The notes under the pieces: model-generated | What the model was told of the DNA's origin: nothing | Seen by the model: only the letters and a program-made list of their open reading frames with translations | Database searches by the model: none | NCBI RefSeq assembly: GCF_000023985.1 | Contig: NC_013156.1 | Coordinates: forward strand, 1,228,363-1,292,362 | Source of the DNA: Methanocaldococcus fervens AG86 | GTDB lineage: Archaea > AGJL01 > Methanococci > Methanococcales > Methanocaldococcaceae | Direction of reading: 5' to 3' | Length of the DNA: 64,000 bases | Shown: piece by piece, positions 30,069-39,012 of the stretch | How positions within the stretch are numbered: position 1 is the stretch's first letter | Layout of the letters: every line of letters begins with the position of its first letter | Made by a program: the position numbers and the translations under genes

Positions 30069-30689
30069 TTATTCAGTATTGTTAAATCCCCTTTTGTCCA
30101 ACACATTATGTATTATTGTTATGCAGTGGTTTGCATGCAATTCCAAAGGTGATAAAGAGACTTTTTTAGCACCAATTTCGTCTAAAAATTTTTCATCATC
30201 TTCTCCAATCCCTATATGATCTCCAATTACAAAGACTGGATTTTCTATATCAACGTTTTCAACATCTTCTCCATCTCTATGTAAATAGTAAATATTCTTC
30301 CCTTCTCTTAACTTTTCTAAAATTAAATCCCTAAATCCTAACCTTTTTACATAAATACCAGGGGTTGATAAATTCCAGTATTTTCTATCTTCCTCATCGA
30401 GCTCTTCAAATTTTTTAAGAGCTTTTTTTATAAATATGGCTATATTTCTCTCATCTGGGGAAACCTTCTTTAATTCATTACCTACAAACTTTATGCAAAC
30501 TGGTGGATTTGGCTGTCCATACAAAACAGCGTAAAAAACAACATCCCTCCTAATGTCATGGGATAAAAAGAATGCATCGCTAACGCATCTACAGAGTAAA
30601 TCCAACCTTCCACAACTTCCTGGCAAATCTTTTAAATTTATATCTGAAGAAGTTATTGTTTTATTTGCTTTAAATATAAATTCTCTCAT
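30069..30689 (-). CDS. trmY: tRNA (pseudouridine54-N1)-methyltransferase TrmY
   Basis: The 206-residue SPOUT-family protein (UPF0217) begins [25 protein letters not shown] and has the knot residues [12 protein letters not shown] and a C-terminal [12 protein letters not shown]. It methylates pseudouridine 54 in archaeal tRNAs to m1-pseudouridine. GAGGGATGTT precedes the ATG. That start region (30679-30699) is repeated at 30839-30859 within the end of the HTH-PhoU gene. The two genes therefore once overlapped and were split by the repeat now between them. Confidence 0.93.
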   Translation of the reverse strand: MREFIFKANKTITSSDINLKDLPGSCGRLDLLCRCVSDAFFLSHDIRRDVVFYAVLYGQPNPPVCIKFVGNELKKVSPDERNIAIFIKKALKKFEELDEEDRKYWNLSTPGIYVKRLGFRDLILEKLREGKNIYYLHRDGEDVENVDIENPVFVIGDHIGIGEDDEKFLDEIGAKKVSLSPLELHANHCITIIHNVLDKRGFNNTE

Positions 30690-30699
30690 AACATCCCTC

Positions 30700-30838
30700 C
30701 GAAACTTTAAGAAAGTTAAACAAATCCTACGGATTTGTAGCCAGAAAGCAAAGCTTTCTGTTTCATCAAAGCAAACATCTCTTCACTTACGTTCAGAGGT
30801 GTAAATTAAATTTCAAAATTGGTTGATTTGGTAAAATT
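30700..30838. repeat. Multi-hairpin repeat between PhoU and trmY genes
   Basis: The unit begins GAAACTTTAAGAAAGTT at 30701 and has the stems CAAATCC-TAC-GGATTTG and AGAAAGC-AAA-GCTTTCT, then TCATCAAAGC and CTCTTCACTTACGTTCAGAG, ending in GGTGTAAATTA. It aligns base by base in layout with the 25.0-kb copy, but both central stems differ by paired changes. It is flanked by a 21-bp imperfect duplication (30679-30699 and 30839-30859, 18 matches). Confidence 0.85.
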
Positions 30839-30845
30839 AATTTTC

Positions 30846-31691
30846 TTACAACATCCCTCTTTTTAACCTTTCAGGAACTGGATTTCTTGGTATGTTGTGA
30901 TACAACTCTAAGGCAATATCTACAATATTCACACATCTATCTCCAAATCTTTCAATATCCTTTAAAAACATTCCAAATTGAACATAGAAGTTTAGATCTT
31001 CCCTTCTATTTTCTAAAACCTTTTTCAATAATGATTCAAGATTTTTATGCAATTGTTCTTCAAGCTCATGAATCTTTGTTTCCTTTCTTTTGCTTTTAAC
31101 AACGTCTATAGCTTCAACTAACATCTCTCTAAGTATGCCAAATATTTCTTCCACATCATTTTCAATATCTTCATCTAACTTGAGCCCATGAACTACCTCT
31201 TCAGCAATGTTTGCTATATAATCCCCCAACCTCTCGAGATTTGAGGCGATTGTTGAAAAAGCATTGGCATAGGCTCCTGGTAAATATTTTAAAGCATTCA
31301 TTCCTAAAAGTAATCTAATCTCCTCCTCCATTTTATTTAATGCGTAATCTTTAATTATTATATCTTCAGCCAATTTTTTATCGTTATTTTTTAAAGCAGT
31401 ATATACTAAATCCAAGTTGCTTAAAAGTGTTTTTTCCATTTTTTCCAAGGTTGTTTTTATCTCTTTCATCAAAAGATTTTCATCAAACTCTAAGTTTATT
31501 TTGTGTAATTTGCTCATATCTACTACATAAGGATGTTTAACGATTTTTTCATCAATTAGTGGCTTTAAAAGTTTGGCAACGTATCTCCTACTAATTCCAA
31601 GTTTTTCAGCTATTTCATCCTGTGTTTCAGGTTCTTCTTCAATAATAACCCTTATTATCCCAGCTAATGTGGCTTCCTTCCCTCTCAACAT
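30846..31691 (-). CDS. HTH-PhoU domain regulator
   Basis: The 281-residue product joins an N-terminal winged HTH (EEPETQDEIAEKLGISRRYV, about 17-36) to a PhoU-type three-helix repeat region with the acidic metal-binding patches of that family. It is likely a phosphate-responsive transcription regulator or PhoU homologue. I prefer the ATG at 31691, which has GGGATACC next to it. A start at 31709 would add six residues, with its GGTGAT 14 bases away. The C-terminus KRGML and stop lie in the duplicated target sequence of the repeat downstream. Confidence 0.8.
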   Translation of the reverse strand: MLRGKEATLAGIIRVIIEEEPETQDEIAEKLGISRRYVAKLLKPLIDEKIVKHPYVVDMSKLHKINLEFDENLLMKEIKTTLEKMEKTLLSNLDLVYTALKNNDKKLAEDIIIKDYALNKMEEEIRLLLGMNALKYLPGAYANAFSTIASNLERLGDYIANIAEEVVHGLKLDEDIENDVEEIFGILREMLVEAIDVVKSKRKETKIHELEEQLHKNLESLLKKVLENRREDLNFYVQFGMFLKDIERFGDRCVNIVDIALELYHNIPRNPVPERLKRGML

Positions 31692-31843
31692 GGTATCCCG
31701 TAAATTCATATTTTATGTAATTAATCACCCAACTTTCTATAAATAGTTTTTTAAAATTACCCAAATGCTTATAAAAGATGTCAAACAAAATAATTAATGA
31801 ATTTAAAATCATTGAAAAATAAATTGCTCTGAAAAAAATCGAA

Positions 31844-31878
31844 AGGTATATATACTTTGAACTAATATATTATAGTTC
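31844..31878 (+). promoter_or_regulatory. TATA box with downstream operator dyad for DUF169 gene
   Basis: A TATA element GGTATATATAC lies at 31845-31855. Next to it is a perfect 6-8-6 inverted repeat, GAACTA at 31859-31864 and TAGTTC at 31873-31878. It lies where the transcript should begin (about 26 bases past the TATA centre), a good position for a repressor. The promoter leads to the DUF169 gene at 31912, with a leader of about 35 bases. Confidence 0.65.
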
Positions 31879-31911
31879 GTAAGATATACACAACCATTCA
31901 CAGGTGATATT

Positions 31912-32604
31912 ATGGATGTCAATGAAATAAGAGAAAATGCAAAAAAATTAATGGAATTGTTAGGAGTAGATAAACCATTAGTTGCTGTAAAATTGGCAAA
32001 AACAAAGGATGAGATTCCAGAAGGCTATGAAACTTTAGAAGAAGAGAAAAGACATTGTGAAATGATTCAACTTGCAAGATTAGAAAGAAAAAAATTGTAT
32101 GCAACAGCTGACAAACACCTCTGTAAGGGAGGGGCTTACGCAATTGGAGTATTTAGAAACCCACCAGAACCTTTAGCAACAGGAAAATTGTATGTTAAGT
32201 TAGGAAACTACAAAGATGAAGAAGCAGCTAAAAAAACTGTTGATGCAATACCAAGAGTTGAAGAAGAGATTTACGCATCAGTCTATGCCCCATTAGATGA
32301 AACTGATTTCGTTCCAGACTCAATTGTCTTCATTGGGTTGCCAAAGCATGCATTAAGATTGGTTCAGGCAATACTCTACCACAAAGGTGGAAGATTCCAG
32401 GCAGATTACTCAGGAATTCAGTCATTGTGTGCTGATGCTGTAGCAGCAGTTTATACAAGAAAAGCTCCAAATATGACCTTAGGATGTAACGGTTCAAGAA
32501 AATACGCTGGAATACAGCCTGAAGAGGCAGTTGTAGCCTTCCCACCAGAGAAATTGAAAGATATTGTAGAGGCATTAGAACACTTCAAACAAGTGTGGGG
32601 CTAA
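31912..32604 (+). CDS. DUF169 family protein
   Basis: The 230-residue protein matches the DUF169 family: N-terminal helices, VAVKLAKTKDEIPEGYE, HLCKGGAYAIGVF with a conserved Cys-Lys-Gly, and the C-terminal CNGSRKYAGI and SIQSLCADAVAAVYT-like cysteine motifs (Cys near 36, 65, 174 and 192). These cysteines may bind a metal or Fe-S cluster. The function is not known. GGTGATATT precedes the ATG, and codon use is biased as in abundant proteins. The strong TATA and operator suggest regulated high expression. Confidence 0.8.
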   Translation: MDVNEIRENAKKLMELLGVDKPLVAVKLAKTKDEIPEGYETLEEEKRHCEMIQLARLERKKLYATADKHLCKGGAYAIGVFRNPPEPLATGKLYVKLGNYKDEEAAKKTVDAIPRVEEEIYASVYAPLDETDFVPDSIVFIGLPKHALRLVQAILYHKGGRFQADYSGIQSLCADAVAAVYTRKAPNMTLGCNGSRKYAGIQPEEAVVAFPPEKLKDIVEALEHFKQVWG

Positions 32605-32696
32605 ACTTTTTTAATTTAATTTTTTGAAAAAACTATTTATAATATTTTAACCAAGAGTTTTTATGTCAACAAAATAAGATTTGATAAGGTGTTAGT

Positions 32697-32954
32697 ATGT
32701 CAAAAGTAAAAATAGAACTCTTTACATCTCCTATGTGCCCTCACTGTCCTGCAGCTAAAAGGGTAGTTGAAGAGGTAGCTAATGAAATGGCAGATGTGGT
32801 TGAAGTAGAATACATAAATGTTATGGAAAATCCACAAAAAGCTATGGAATATGGAATAATGGCAGTCCCAACTATTGTAATAAATGGGGATGTTGAATTT
32901 ATCGGAGCTCCTACAAAAGAGGCATTAGTTGAAGCAATAAAGAAAAGATTGTAA
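32697..32954 (+). CDS. Small archaeal thioredoxin/glutaredoxin-like protein
   Basis: The 85-residue protein is nearly the same, from memory, as the characterised M. jannaschii thioredoxin MJ0307. The redox motif is CPHC at residues 13-16 (SPMCPHCPAAK), followed by the cis-proline VPTI near residue 60. It reduces protein disulfides with a thioredoxin reductase. AAGGTGTTAGT precedes the ATG. A 60-codon gene follows on the same strand with 14 bases between. Confidence 0.93.
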   Translation: MSKVKIELFTSPMCPHCPAAKRVVEEVANEMADVVEVEYINVMENPQKAMEYGIMAVPTIVINGDVEFIGAPTKEALVEAIKKRL

Positions 32955-32968
32955 ATTCAGGGGAGGGT

Positions 32969-33151
32969 ATGAAATTAAGGATTGTTTGTAAAGATGAGGA
33001 GCTTACAGATGATGAGCTCTGCATAAAATGTGAATTATGCCTTGGAAGAGATTTAACAACAATGATAGAGATTATGCAGGAAGAATATGATATTAAAGAG
33101 ATTGTAATTCCAGACTGTGAAAAGTTGAAGAATATTTTGATTTTGGAATAA
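32969..33151 (+). CDS. Small CxxC protein, unknown function
   Basis: The 60-residue protein starts MKLRIVCKDEELTDDELCIKCELCLGRD, with a CIKCELC cluster (residues 18-24) plus Cys7 and Cys50. GGGGAGGGT directly precedes the ATG, a strong ribosome site. It is probably cotranscribed with the thioredoxin gene, and four to five cysteines in 60 residues suggest a metal- or cluster-binding redox partner. I do not recognise the family. Confidence 0.7.
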   Translation: MKLRIVCKDEELTDDELCIKCELCLGRDLTTMIEIMQEEYDIKEIVIPDCEKLKNILILE

Positions 33152-33195
33152 AATTAAATTCTTTTTTATTTTTATTTTTGAATTTTAAATCTTTT
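33152..33195. terminator. T-rich bidirectional termination region
   Basis: The space between two convergent stops (33151 and 33196) holds three runs of T (CTTTTTTATTTTTATTTTTG on the plus strand) and AAAAGATTTAAAATT-type runs for the other strand. Archaeal termination commonly uses oligo-T tracts without a hairpin. It could end both the small CxxC gene and the ClC gene. Confidence 0.5.
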
Positions 33196-34374
33196 TTAAA
33201 ACTTTATATACTTAAATATTGTTTCAAATTTCGTTATTTGATAACCAATAACTGCTCCTATTGATGCTGGAACTGCAAAATCAAATCCAAAAATCTCTGT
33301 GCATAACACTGCTCCACCCAATGGGGAGTTTGTTGAAGCTGATAATGATGTTGCTATTCCTAAAATTATGAAAGGTATTGGATCTGCCCCAATTATGGAA
33401 CTAAATATCATTCCAGAGATTGCCCCCACACAGATGGATGGAAACACAACTCCTCCAGGGACTCCAGAACCAACTGTAAATGATGTAGCTAAAATCTTTC
33501 CAATTAATAGCAATATTAGTAATTCTAAAGGAAAACTTAGGAAAAATAGGTCTTTTACAAGCTCTAAACCTAATCCCAAAACCTCTGGAATAAAGTATCC
33601 AATTATGGCAACTAAAATTCCTCCAATTAATGTTTTAATGCAGTAAGGGGCTTTAAAGTTATCAAACGTCGTTGCTATTTTTCTGTAAGTTTTTATATAA
33701 TAGTAGGATATGGCTGAACAAAAGAACGCAGCTAATAAAAACAAAATAAAATCGAGTGGGTGTATTGAATAGGATAGGTAAATATCAAAAAGATGTTTTT
33801 TTCCAGTAATCATATAGAAGATTATATAACCTACAACACTTGCAATGATTGGGGGGAGTAGGTTAATGTAATTAAAGTTTTCATGCTCAATAATTTCACA
33901 TGCCAATATTGCTGTTCCTAATGGAGCTGAAAACGCCCCTCCTAAACCTCCAGCAATTCCTGTTATAATAACTAACTCTCTATTTTTTAGTTTTAACAAT
34001 CTATAAAGCTCATCTGCAAACGACGCACTCGACTGCACACAAGGTCCCTCTTTTCCAGCACTTCCTCCTACGGCAATAACAACGCCAGCCAACAAAACCT
34101 TTAAAAAACCGTTTATCCACGTTAATTTCTCGTTAATGTTTAAAGCTTTTAAAACCCTATCAATACCAGAACCTTTTAACTCGTAAATATAATCAACAAA
34201 TAAACCAGAAATAAAAAATACTATTGGTATCAAAAAAATATTGTGTTTTTCTGGAAAATATTTTATAATAATTGCCATAATTACTGAGCTTAAACCCCCA
34301 ACAATACCTATTAACGATGCAATACCAATCCATCTTATCATCTGTATAAATTTATCAAATACATTAACAACCAT
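33196..34374 (-). CDS. ClC-family chloride channel or transporter
   Basis: The 392-residue protein has 10 or more membrane segments and the ClC selectivity motifs: GSGIDR (about 62-67), GKEGPCVQ (about 105-112) with the gating glutamate, and GVVFPSICVG (about 307-316). It moves chloride, in exchange for protons if a second inner glutamate is present. From memory it is the counterpart of MJ0305. AGTGGATATTT precedes the ATG. It is convergent with the small CxxC gene and divergent from tiaS. Confidence 0.92.
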   Translation of the reverse strand: MVVNVFDKFIQMIRWIGIASLIGIVGGLSSVIMAIIIKYFPEKHNIFLIPIVFFISGLFVDYIYELKGSGIDRVLKALNINEKLTWINGFLKVLLAGVVIAVGGSAGKEGPCVQSSASFADELYRLLKLKNRELVIITGIAGGLGGAFSAPLGTAILACEIIEHENFNYINLLPPIIASVVGYIIFYMITGKKHLFDIYLSYSIHPLDFILFLLAAFFCSAISYYYIKTYRKIATTFDNFKAPYCIKTLIGGILVAIIGYFIPEVLGLGLELVKDLFFLSFPLELLILLLIGKILATSFTVGSGVPGGVVFPSICVGAISGMIFSSIIGADPIPFIILGIATSLSASTNSPLGGAVLCTEIFGFDFAVPASIGAVIGYQITKFETIFKYIKF

Positions 34375-34480
34375 AAATATCCACTTTGTAATTTACTTTT
34401 TTATCAGATATTAATATATAGGTTTTATTTATTTGTAACTGGCATAGCAAAATAAAATTTACAAAATTTGGTGATATGTG

Positions 34481-35746
34481 ATGTTTATTGGGATTGACGA
34501 CACCGATAGCCCAAATAAATACTGCACCACCTATATAGCAACTTTATTGGTGGAGGAGTTAAAAGGCAATGGATACAGTGTAGATATGCCAAAACTCATT
34601 AGAATGAATCCAATGGTTAAGTATAAAACAAGAGGTAATGGAGGAGTGGCAATACATGTTTTAGATGAGCTTTATTCAAAAGATAGGGAGGAGATTAAAA
34701 ATATAACAATTAGTTTGGTTGAAAAATATACGGATTTTGAATGCGAAAACACGAATCCTGGAATTGTATTTTTAGATGAAGATAAATATAAAGAAAATAG
34801 GGAAAATCTCAGCTATTATTATAAAAAAGTCCTTTATGATATCGTTGACGTTAATTACGCTGAAAAATTTATATTAAAGGTTGGAGGGGAGTTTATAAAG
34901 TATAAATTAGGTAGGGGAATAATTGGAGCTTTAGGGGCGATATCATCAACTCCACCATACACCTACGAGCTTTTAGCTTATAGAAAGAGGGAAATGTGGG
35001 GTAAAAAAAGGGAAGTTAATGAGAATAGCGTTATAAAAATGGATAAGGAAACATTCCCACATACCTTTGACAACTACGATTATGAAAATAACAAAATTTT
35101 AATAACTCCAAATACACCATGCCCTGTTTTGTTTGGGATTAGGGGAATTGATGCTGAGGTTTTACTAAAAGCCATGAACATGATTGAAGGAGAAAAACCA
35201 GAAAGATTTATGATTTTTAAAACAAATCATGGGACAGATGTGCATTTAAGAAGATTAGATATTAAAGATATTTATCCAAATACTGGAGTTATTGTTTATG
35301 GTAAAGTTGTTGAGGAGCCAAAAAATATAGAAGGGGGGCATGTTATATTTAAAATATCGGACGGCACTGGAGAAATTGACTGTGTAGCTTATGAACCAAC
35401 AAAAGGATTTAGGGATATTGTAAGAAAGCTGATAGTTGGGGATTATGTAGCTGTTTACGGCACTATTAGGGAAGAGCCATTTGGAATAAATATAGAAAAA
35501 ATAAAAATCTTAAAATTGGAGAAAAAATTTGTTAAGGATAAGAGATGTCCATACTGTGGAGGAACTTTAAAATCAAAGGGTAAAAAGGCAGGTTATAAAT
35601 GTAAAAAATGTAAAAAATCTATAGCCTATGATGAGATTAAAAAGATAGAGGTTGAAAGGGATTTGAAAGTTGGATTTTATGAAGTGCCGGGTTCTGCAAG
35701 AAGGCATTTAAGTAAGCCAATACAGTTGATAGATTTAATAGGGTAA
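34481..35746 (+). CDS. tiaS: tRNA(Ile2) 2-agmatinylcytidine synthetase TiaS
   Basis: The ATG at 34481 has GGTGAT seven bases upstream. The 421-residue enzyme opens MFIGIDDTDSPNKYCTTYIA, the IDDTDSP motif of TiaS. It has an OB-like domain near 275-350 and a C-terminal zinc ribbon CPYCGG...CKKCKKS (about 352-375). It uses ATP and agmatine to convert C34 of tRNA-Ile(CAU) to agmatidine so that AUA codons are read, and is essential in archaea. It leads directly into the YcaO gene with 21 bases between. Confidence 0.95.
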   Translation: MFIGIDDTDSPNKYCTTYIATLLVEELKGNGYSVDMPKLIRMNPMVKYKTRGNGGVAIHVLDELYSKDREEIKNITISLVEKYTDFECENTNPGIVFLDEDKYKENRENLSYYYKKVLYDIVDVNYAEKFILKVGGEFIKYKLGRGIIGALGAISSTPPYTYELLAYRKREMWGKKREVNENSVIKMDKETFPHTFDNYDYENNKILITPNTPCPVLFGIRGIDAEVLLKAMNMIEGEKPERFMIFKTNHGTDVHLRRLDIKDIYPNTGVIVYGKVVEEPKNIEGGHVIFKISDGTGEIDCVAYEPTKGFRDIVRKLIVGDYVAVYGTIREEPFGINIEKIKILKLEKKFVKDKRCPYCGGTLKSKGKKAGYKCKKCKKSIAYDEIKKIEVERDLKVGFYEVPGSARRHLSKPIQLIDLIG

Positions 35747-35767
35747 AATTATAATGAGGTTGATTAT

Positions 35768-36922
35768 ATGGATATAAGGTATAAGTTGGCAAGTTATAGA
35801 ATTTGTTCCCCAGAAGAGACATTTGAAAAAATTCAAGATGCTTTAAAAAAGATACAAACGATAGAGATTGGAAATATACAACATTTAGATAAGTTAGGAA
35901 TTCCAGTTTATTATTTAAAGAGGAGGGTTGTTGTGAATGGAAAAGAAGGGGAAGTTGTGCACTATGGAAAGGGGGCTACTGATATTCAAGCAAAGGTCTC
36001 TGCATGCATGGAGGCAATAGAGAGATTTTCAGCAAGTTATGATGAAGATAAAGTTAAAGAAAAGGCGGATAATCCAATAAATATTGAGGATTTAATATTA
36101 CCACAATATGCGGATAAAAATGTTAAAGAATGGGTTGAAGGGGTTGATATTATTAATGATGAGATTGTTGATGTTCCAGCAGATGCTGTTTTTTATCCCA
36201 CAGAAGGAAAATTGTTTAGGGGGCATACAAACGGTTTGGCTAGTGGAAACACTTTGGATGAGGCAATTTTACATGCTACTTTAGAAATTATAGAGAGGGA
36301 TGCTTGGAGCTTGGCTGATTTATCAAGAAGAATTCCAACAAAAATAAATCCTGAGGATGCAAAAAACCCTCTAATTCATGAATTAATTGAAAAGTTTGAA
36401 AAAGCTGGAGTAGAAGTGATTTTAAAGGATTTAACATCAGAGTTTGAAATTCCAGTGGTTGCCGCTATAAGTGATGATTCAAGCAAAGACCCTCTAATGC
36501 TCTGTGTTGGTGTAGGTTGCCATTTACATCCAGAGATAGCTATTTTAAGAGCTTTAACTGAAGTTGCTCAAAGTAGGGCTTCTCAACTACATGGATTTAG
36601 GAGAGATGCTAAATTGAGGAAAGAATTTACGTCAAAAATTCCTTATGAGAGGTTAAAAAGAATCCACAAGAAGTGGTTTGAATATGAAGAGGAGATAAAT
36701 GTTGCAGAAATGCCAAACAATGCGAGATACGATTTAAAGAAAGATTTGGAGTTTATAAAAGATAAAATCTCTGAATACGGATTTGATAAATTGATATACG
36801 TTAATTTAAATAGGGTTGGAGTTGATGCTGTAAGAGTTATAATTCCTAAAATGGAAGTTTATACAATGGATAGGGATAGGTTATCAAAAAATGCCTTAGA
36901 GAGAGTTAAAAGGAAACTTTAA
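35768..36922 (+). CDS. ycaO: YcaO-type McrA thioamidation protein (methanogenesis marker 1)
   Basis: The 384-residue YcaO protein shows the family ATP-binding glutamates in [21 protein letters not shown] and [10 protein letters not shown]. In methanogens this member thioamidates a glycine in the active site of McrA to make thioglycine. A TfuA partner is not adjacent. The gene is probably cotranscribed with tiaS. The stop at 36922 lies inside the start of a hairpin repeat: the last lysine-leucine codons and stop are part of AAACTTTAAGAAAGTTT. Confidence 0.87.
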   Translation: MDIRYKLASYRICSPEETFEKIQDALKKIQTIEIGNIQHLDKLGIPVYYLKRRVVVNGKEGEVVHYGKGATDIQAKVSACMEAIERFSASYDEDKVKEKADNPINIEDLILPQYADKNVKEWVEGVDIINDEIVDVPADAVFYPTEGKLFRGHTNGLASGNTLDEAILHATLEIIERDAWSLADLSRRIPTKINPEDAKNPLIHELIEKFEKAGVEVILKDLTSEFEIPVVAAISDDSSKDPLMLCVGVGCHLHPEIAILRALTEVAQSRASQLHGFRRDAKLRKEFTSKIPYERLKRIHKKWFEYEEEINVAEMPNNARYDLKKDLEFIKDKISEYGFDKLIYVNLNRVGVDAVRVIIPKMEVYTMDRDRLSKNALERVKRKL

Positions 36923-37022
36923 GAAAGTTTCATCAAAACGGATGCATTAAGGAAGGGCTTTCAGCCCTTCATAATACCTCTTAATTTAAGTGAGGCTGAA
37001 CGTAGTGAAGCCACTCTGGTTA
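36914..37022. repeat. Multi-hairpin repeat between convergent ycaO and nifB
   Basis: It begins with the stem AAACTTT-AAG-AAAGTTT (36915-36931), which overlaps the ycaO stop. Next are TCATCAAAACGGATGCATT, a stem GAAGGGC-TTTCA-GCCCTTC, CCTCTTAATTTAAG and GAGGCTGAACGTAGTGAAGCC, ending ACTCTGG. The second half matches the 46.2-kb copy (opposite strand) and the 49.9-kb copy almost base for base. No target duplication is visible here. Confidence 0.8.
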
Positions 37023-37049
37023 TATTCAATAAAATTAGGATTTTCCTTA

Positions 37050-37964
37050 TTAATGTGAAAAATGTTTTAAAGTAAATGCATCTAACTCTTTGTTCATTTC
37101 TTTATTTTTTTCTTTAAAGAAATCTTCCAATATCTTTCTCTCTTTTATTAAACCTGCTGAATCAGCCCTACACTGCCCACAAGCTCTAAATTGTGGGAGG
37201 TATTTTTCACAATCTTCTCTAACTCTTTTTATCTCTTCACATGTTGGAGGCCTCAAATGGCTCATTTTGTATAATGGGATTAAAGGAATGATGTTTTGTA
37301 TGTAGGCGAAGTCTTTCAACTCTCTAGCTATATCAACAACGTGATTCATATTTATATCTGGGATTAAGACAGTGTTTATTTTTATTATTAAACCTTCATC
37401 AAAAGCCTTTTTTATCCCATCTATTTGATTCTCTATCAATATTTTGGCTCCTTCAATGCCATGATGTATTTTTTTATCATAATACACCCATTCAACTATA
37501 TCCTTTAAAATCTCTGGATCTATGGCATTCACAGTAACAGTAACTGTCTTTACATTTAAATCAGCCAATTTTTTATAGTATTTATTTAACAAAAGCCCGT
37601 TTGTTGAAATACATTTTATTAAATCTGGGAATTTTTCATCAAGAATCTCTAAAGTTTCAAACGTCTCCTTATTGAATAAACTATCTCCCGGCCCAGCAAT
37701 ACCAACAACTTTGATGTTTGGAATCTCTTCCAACAATTTTTTTACATAGCTTTCAACGTCCTCTGGCTTTAATACTGATAAAGCCACTCCTGGCCTGTGC
37801 TCACACGCGTCTTTCCCCAAACTTCTTCTGCAAAACTTACATGCAATGTTACACTTTGGAGCTACTGGAAGATGAACTCTCCCAACTTTATCATGGATTT
37901 TTTCGTTAAAGCAGGGATGTATTTTTGTTATATGGGCAAACTTCGACATCTTCTTTTTATCCAT
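37050..37964 (-). CDS. nifB: NifB radical SAM FeMo-cofactor precursor synthase
   Basis: The 304-residue protein is a short archaeal NifB without the C-terminal NifX domain. It has the conserved HPCFN near residue 16, GRVHLPVAPKCNIACKFC with the CxxxCxxC cluster, CEHRPG, and a late CGQCRADSAG. These are the ligands for the radical SAM cluster and the K clusters that are fused into NifB-co. No nifHDK is in the window, so whether the cell fixes nitrogen is open. GTGATA precedes the ATG. Confidence 0.93.
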   Translation of the reverse strand: MDKKKMSKFAHITKIHPCFNEKIHDKVGRVHLPVAPKCNIACKFCRRSLGKDACEHRPGVALSVLKPEDVESYVKKLLEEIPNIKVVGIAGPGDSLFNKETFETLEILDEKFPDLIKCISTNGLLLNKYYKKLADLNVKTVTVTVNAIDPEILKDIVEWVYYDKKIHHGIEGAKILIENQIDGIKKAFDEGLIIKINTVLIPDINMNHVVDIARELKDFAYIQNIIPLIPLYKMSHLRPPTCEEIKRVREDCEKYLPQFRACGQCRADSAGLIKERKILEDFFKEKNKEMNKELDAFTLKHFSH

Positions 37965-38085
37965 ATTATCACATGCATAATTTAGTTATTTTGAACAAAG
38001 TTATAATTTTGTTTTTAGATTTAGATTTTGCTTATAAAACATACATTTGTTTTTACTCATATAAAATATTATCAATAAAATTTGG

Positions 38086-38715
38086 TTAGACAATACATTC
38101 AATTATTGGATGAATTGCTGTATATATTCCGATAGATATTATAATTCCCCCAGTTATTAAAGGGAGTTTTGTTATTTTTCTACTACCAATGTATTTTTTT
38201 ATTAGTTCTTTACTCTCAACAAATGCAACAGCTAAACCAGTTAATGATATGGCCAACCCAACACTAAATATTGCTACATAAATCAAACCATCAATTAAAT
38301 TTCCTGATGAGATTGATAACAGCAAAACTGCCAATGCCGCAGGGCAAGGGACTAAACCAGCAGATAATCCTAAGGCAATAACTCCTTTTTTTGTATCTAC
38401 ATTGTGCTCATGGGGGTGAAAGTAATGCCTAACTATCCAAACCCCAACGGCAATTAAAATTAATCCCCCTACAACGCTCATCATATCATGAACTAAATCA
38501 ATATTCAATTTTTCAACCAAATATAATGACAAAATTCCCAATAAAAATATCACTGCTGTGTGTGAGATAGTTATTGTAGTCCCTAACAATATGGCATCTT
38601 TTAAATCCGATTTTGTTCCTAAAATATATGCTGCTATAACGCTCTTTCCATGTCCTGGTTCTAATGCATGAAGCATTCCGAGTATGAATGCGGTAACTGT
38701 ATATAGTAGATTCAT
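38086..38715 (-). CDS. NicO/RcnA-family nickel or cobalt transporter
   Basis: The ATG at 38715 (GTGATACCC upstream) gives 209 residues. There are six hydrophobic segments, the family motif MLHALEPGHGKSVIAAY (residues 14-30) and a second GLSAGLVPCPAALAVLLL motif. A histidine-rich loop (HYFHPHEHN) near 103-111 can bind metal. Members move Ni or Co across the membrane, in either direction by subfamily. The neighbouring cbiMNQO genes point to nickel and cobalt supply for F430, hydrogenases and corrinoids. Confidence 0.85.
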   Translation of the reverse strand: MNLLYTVTAFILGMLHALEPGHGKSVIAAYILGTKSDLKDAILLGTTITISHTAVIFLLGILSLYLVEKLNIDLVHDMMSVVGGLILIAVGVWIVRHYFHPHEHNVDTKKGVIALGLSAGLVPCPAALAVLLLSISSGNLIDGLIYVAIFSVGLAISLTGLAVAFVESKELIKKYIGSRKITKLPLITGGIIISIGIYTAIHPIIECIV

Positions 38716-38739
38716 GGGTATCACGATAATACTTAGTTT

Positions 38740-38775
38740 TTATATAAACCAAATTTATGTAATATTTAGTATTAC
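38740..38775 (-). promoter_or_regulatory. nicO promoter with 6-5-6 palindrome
   Basis: On the minus strand a TATA element (TTTATATAAAA, about 38738-38748) lies 25-30 bases before the nicO start. Directly upstream of it is a perfect inverted repeat at 38759-38775: GTAATA, five bases, TATTAC. The placement next to TATA/BRE suits a metal-responsive regulator such as NikR, but the sequence is not the classic NikR site. Confidence 0.55.
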
Positions 38776-39012
38776 TATATTGTCACATATATTTAAATAG
38801 TTTATTACTAAAAAAGAAAACTTAATCACTACTAAAAATGTCTTTAATTTAGATTATTAATAAAAAATAATAAAAAATTAACAATAATTTATTAAAGATA
38901 ATACAATTAAAGTTTATTTTATTAATAATAAAATACCGTTAAATTTTTATATGATAAAAAATACTGTAAAAGTGTTAAGTTTTTTTGAATTATATTATAT
39001 TGGGGTGATAAT
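38776..39012. other. AT-rich divergent spacer before cbiM
   Basis: About 237 bases without a gene, almost all A and T. There are several TATA-like strings (TTTTTATATG near 38945; TTATATTATATTGG near 38991), many TTAATAATAA words and no coding potential. It holds the promoter of the cbi operon. I see no cobalamin riboswitch: there is no conserved B12-box, and such riboswitches are not expected in archaea of this group. Confidence 0.5.

Noticed and set aside
38716-39012. Cobalamin or Ni/Co riboswitch upstream of cbiM
   Set aside because: No B12-box or stable multi-stem structure seen; the region is nearly pure A and T.
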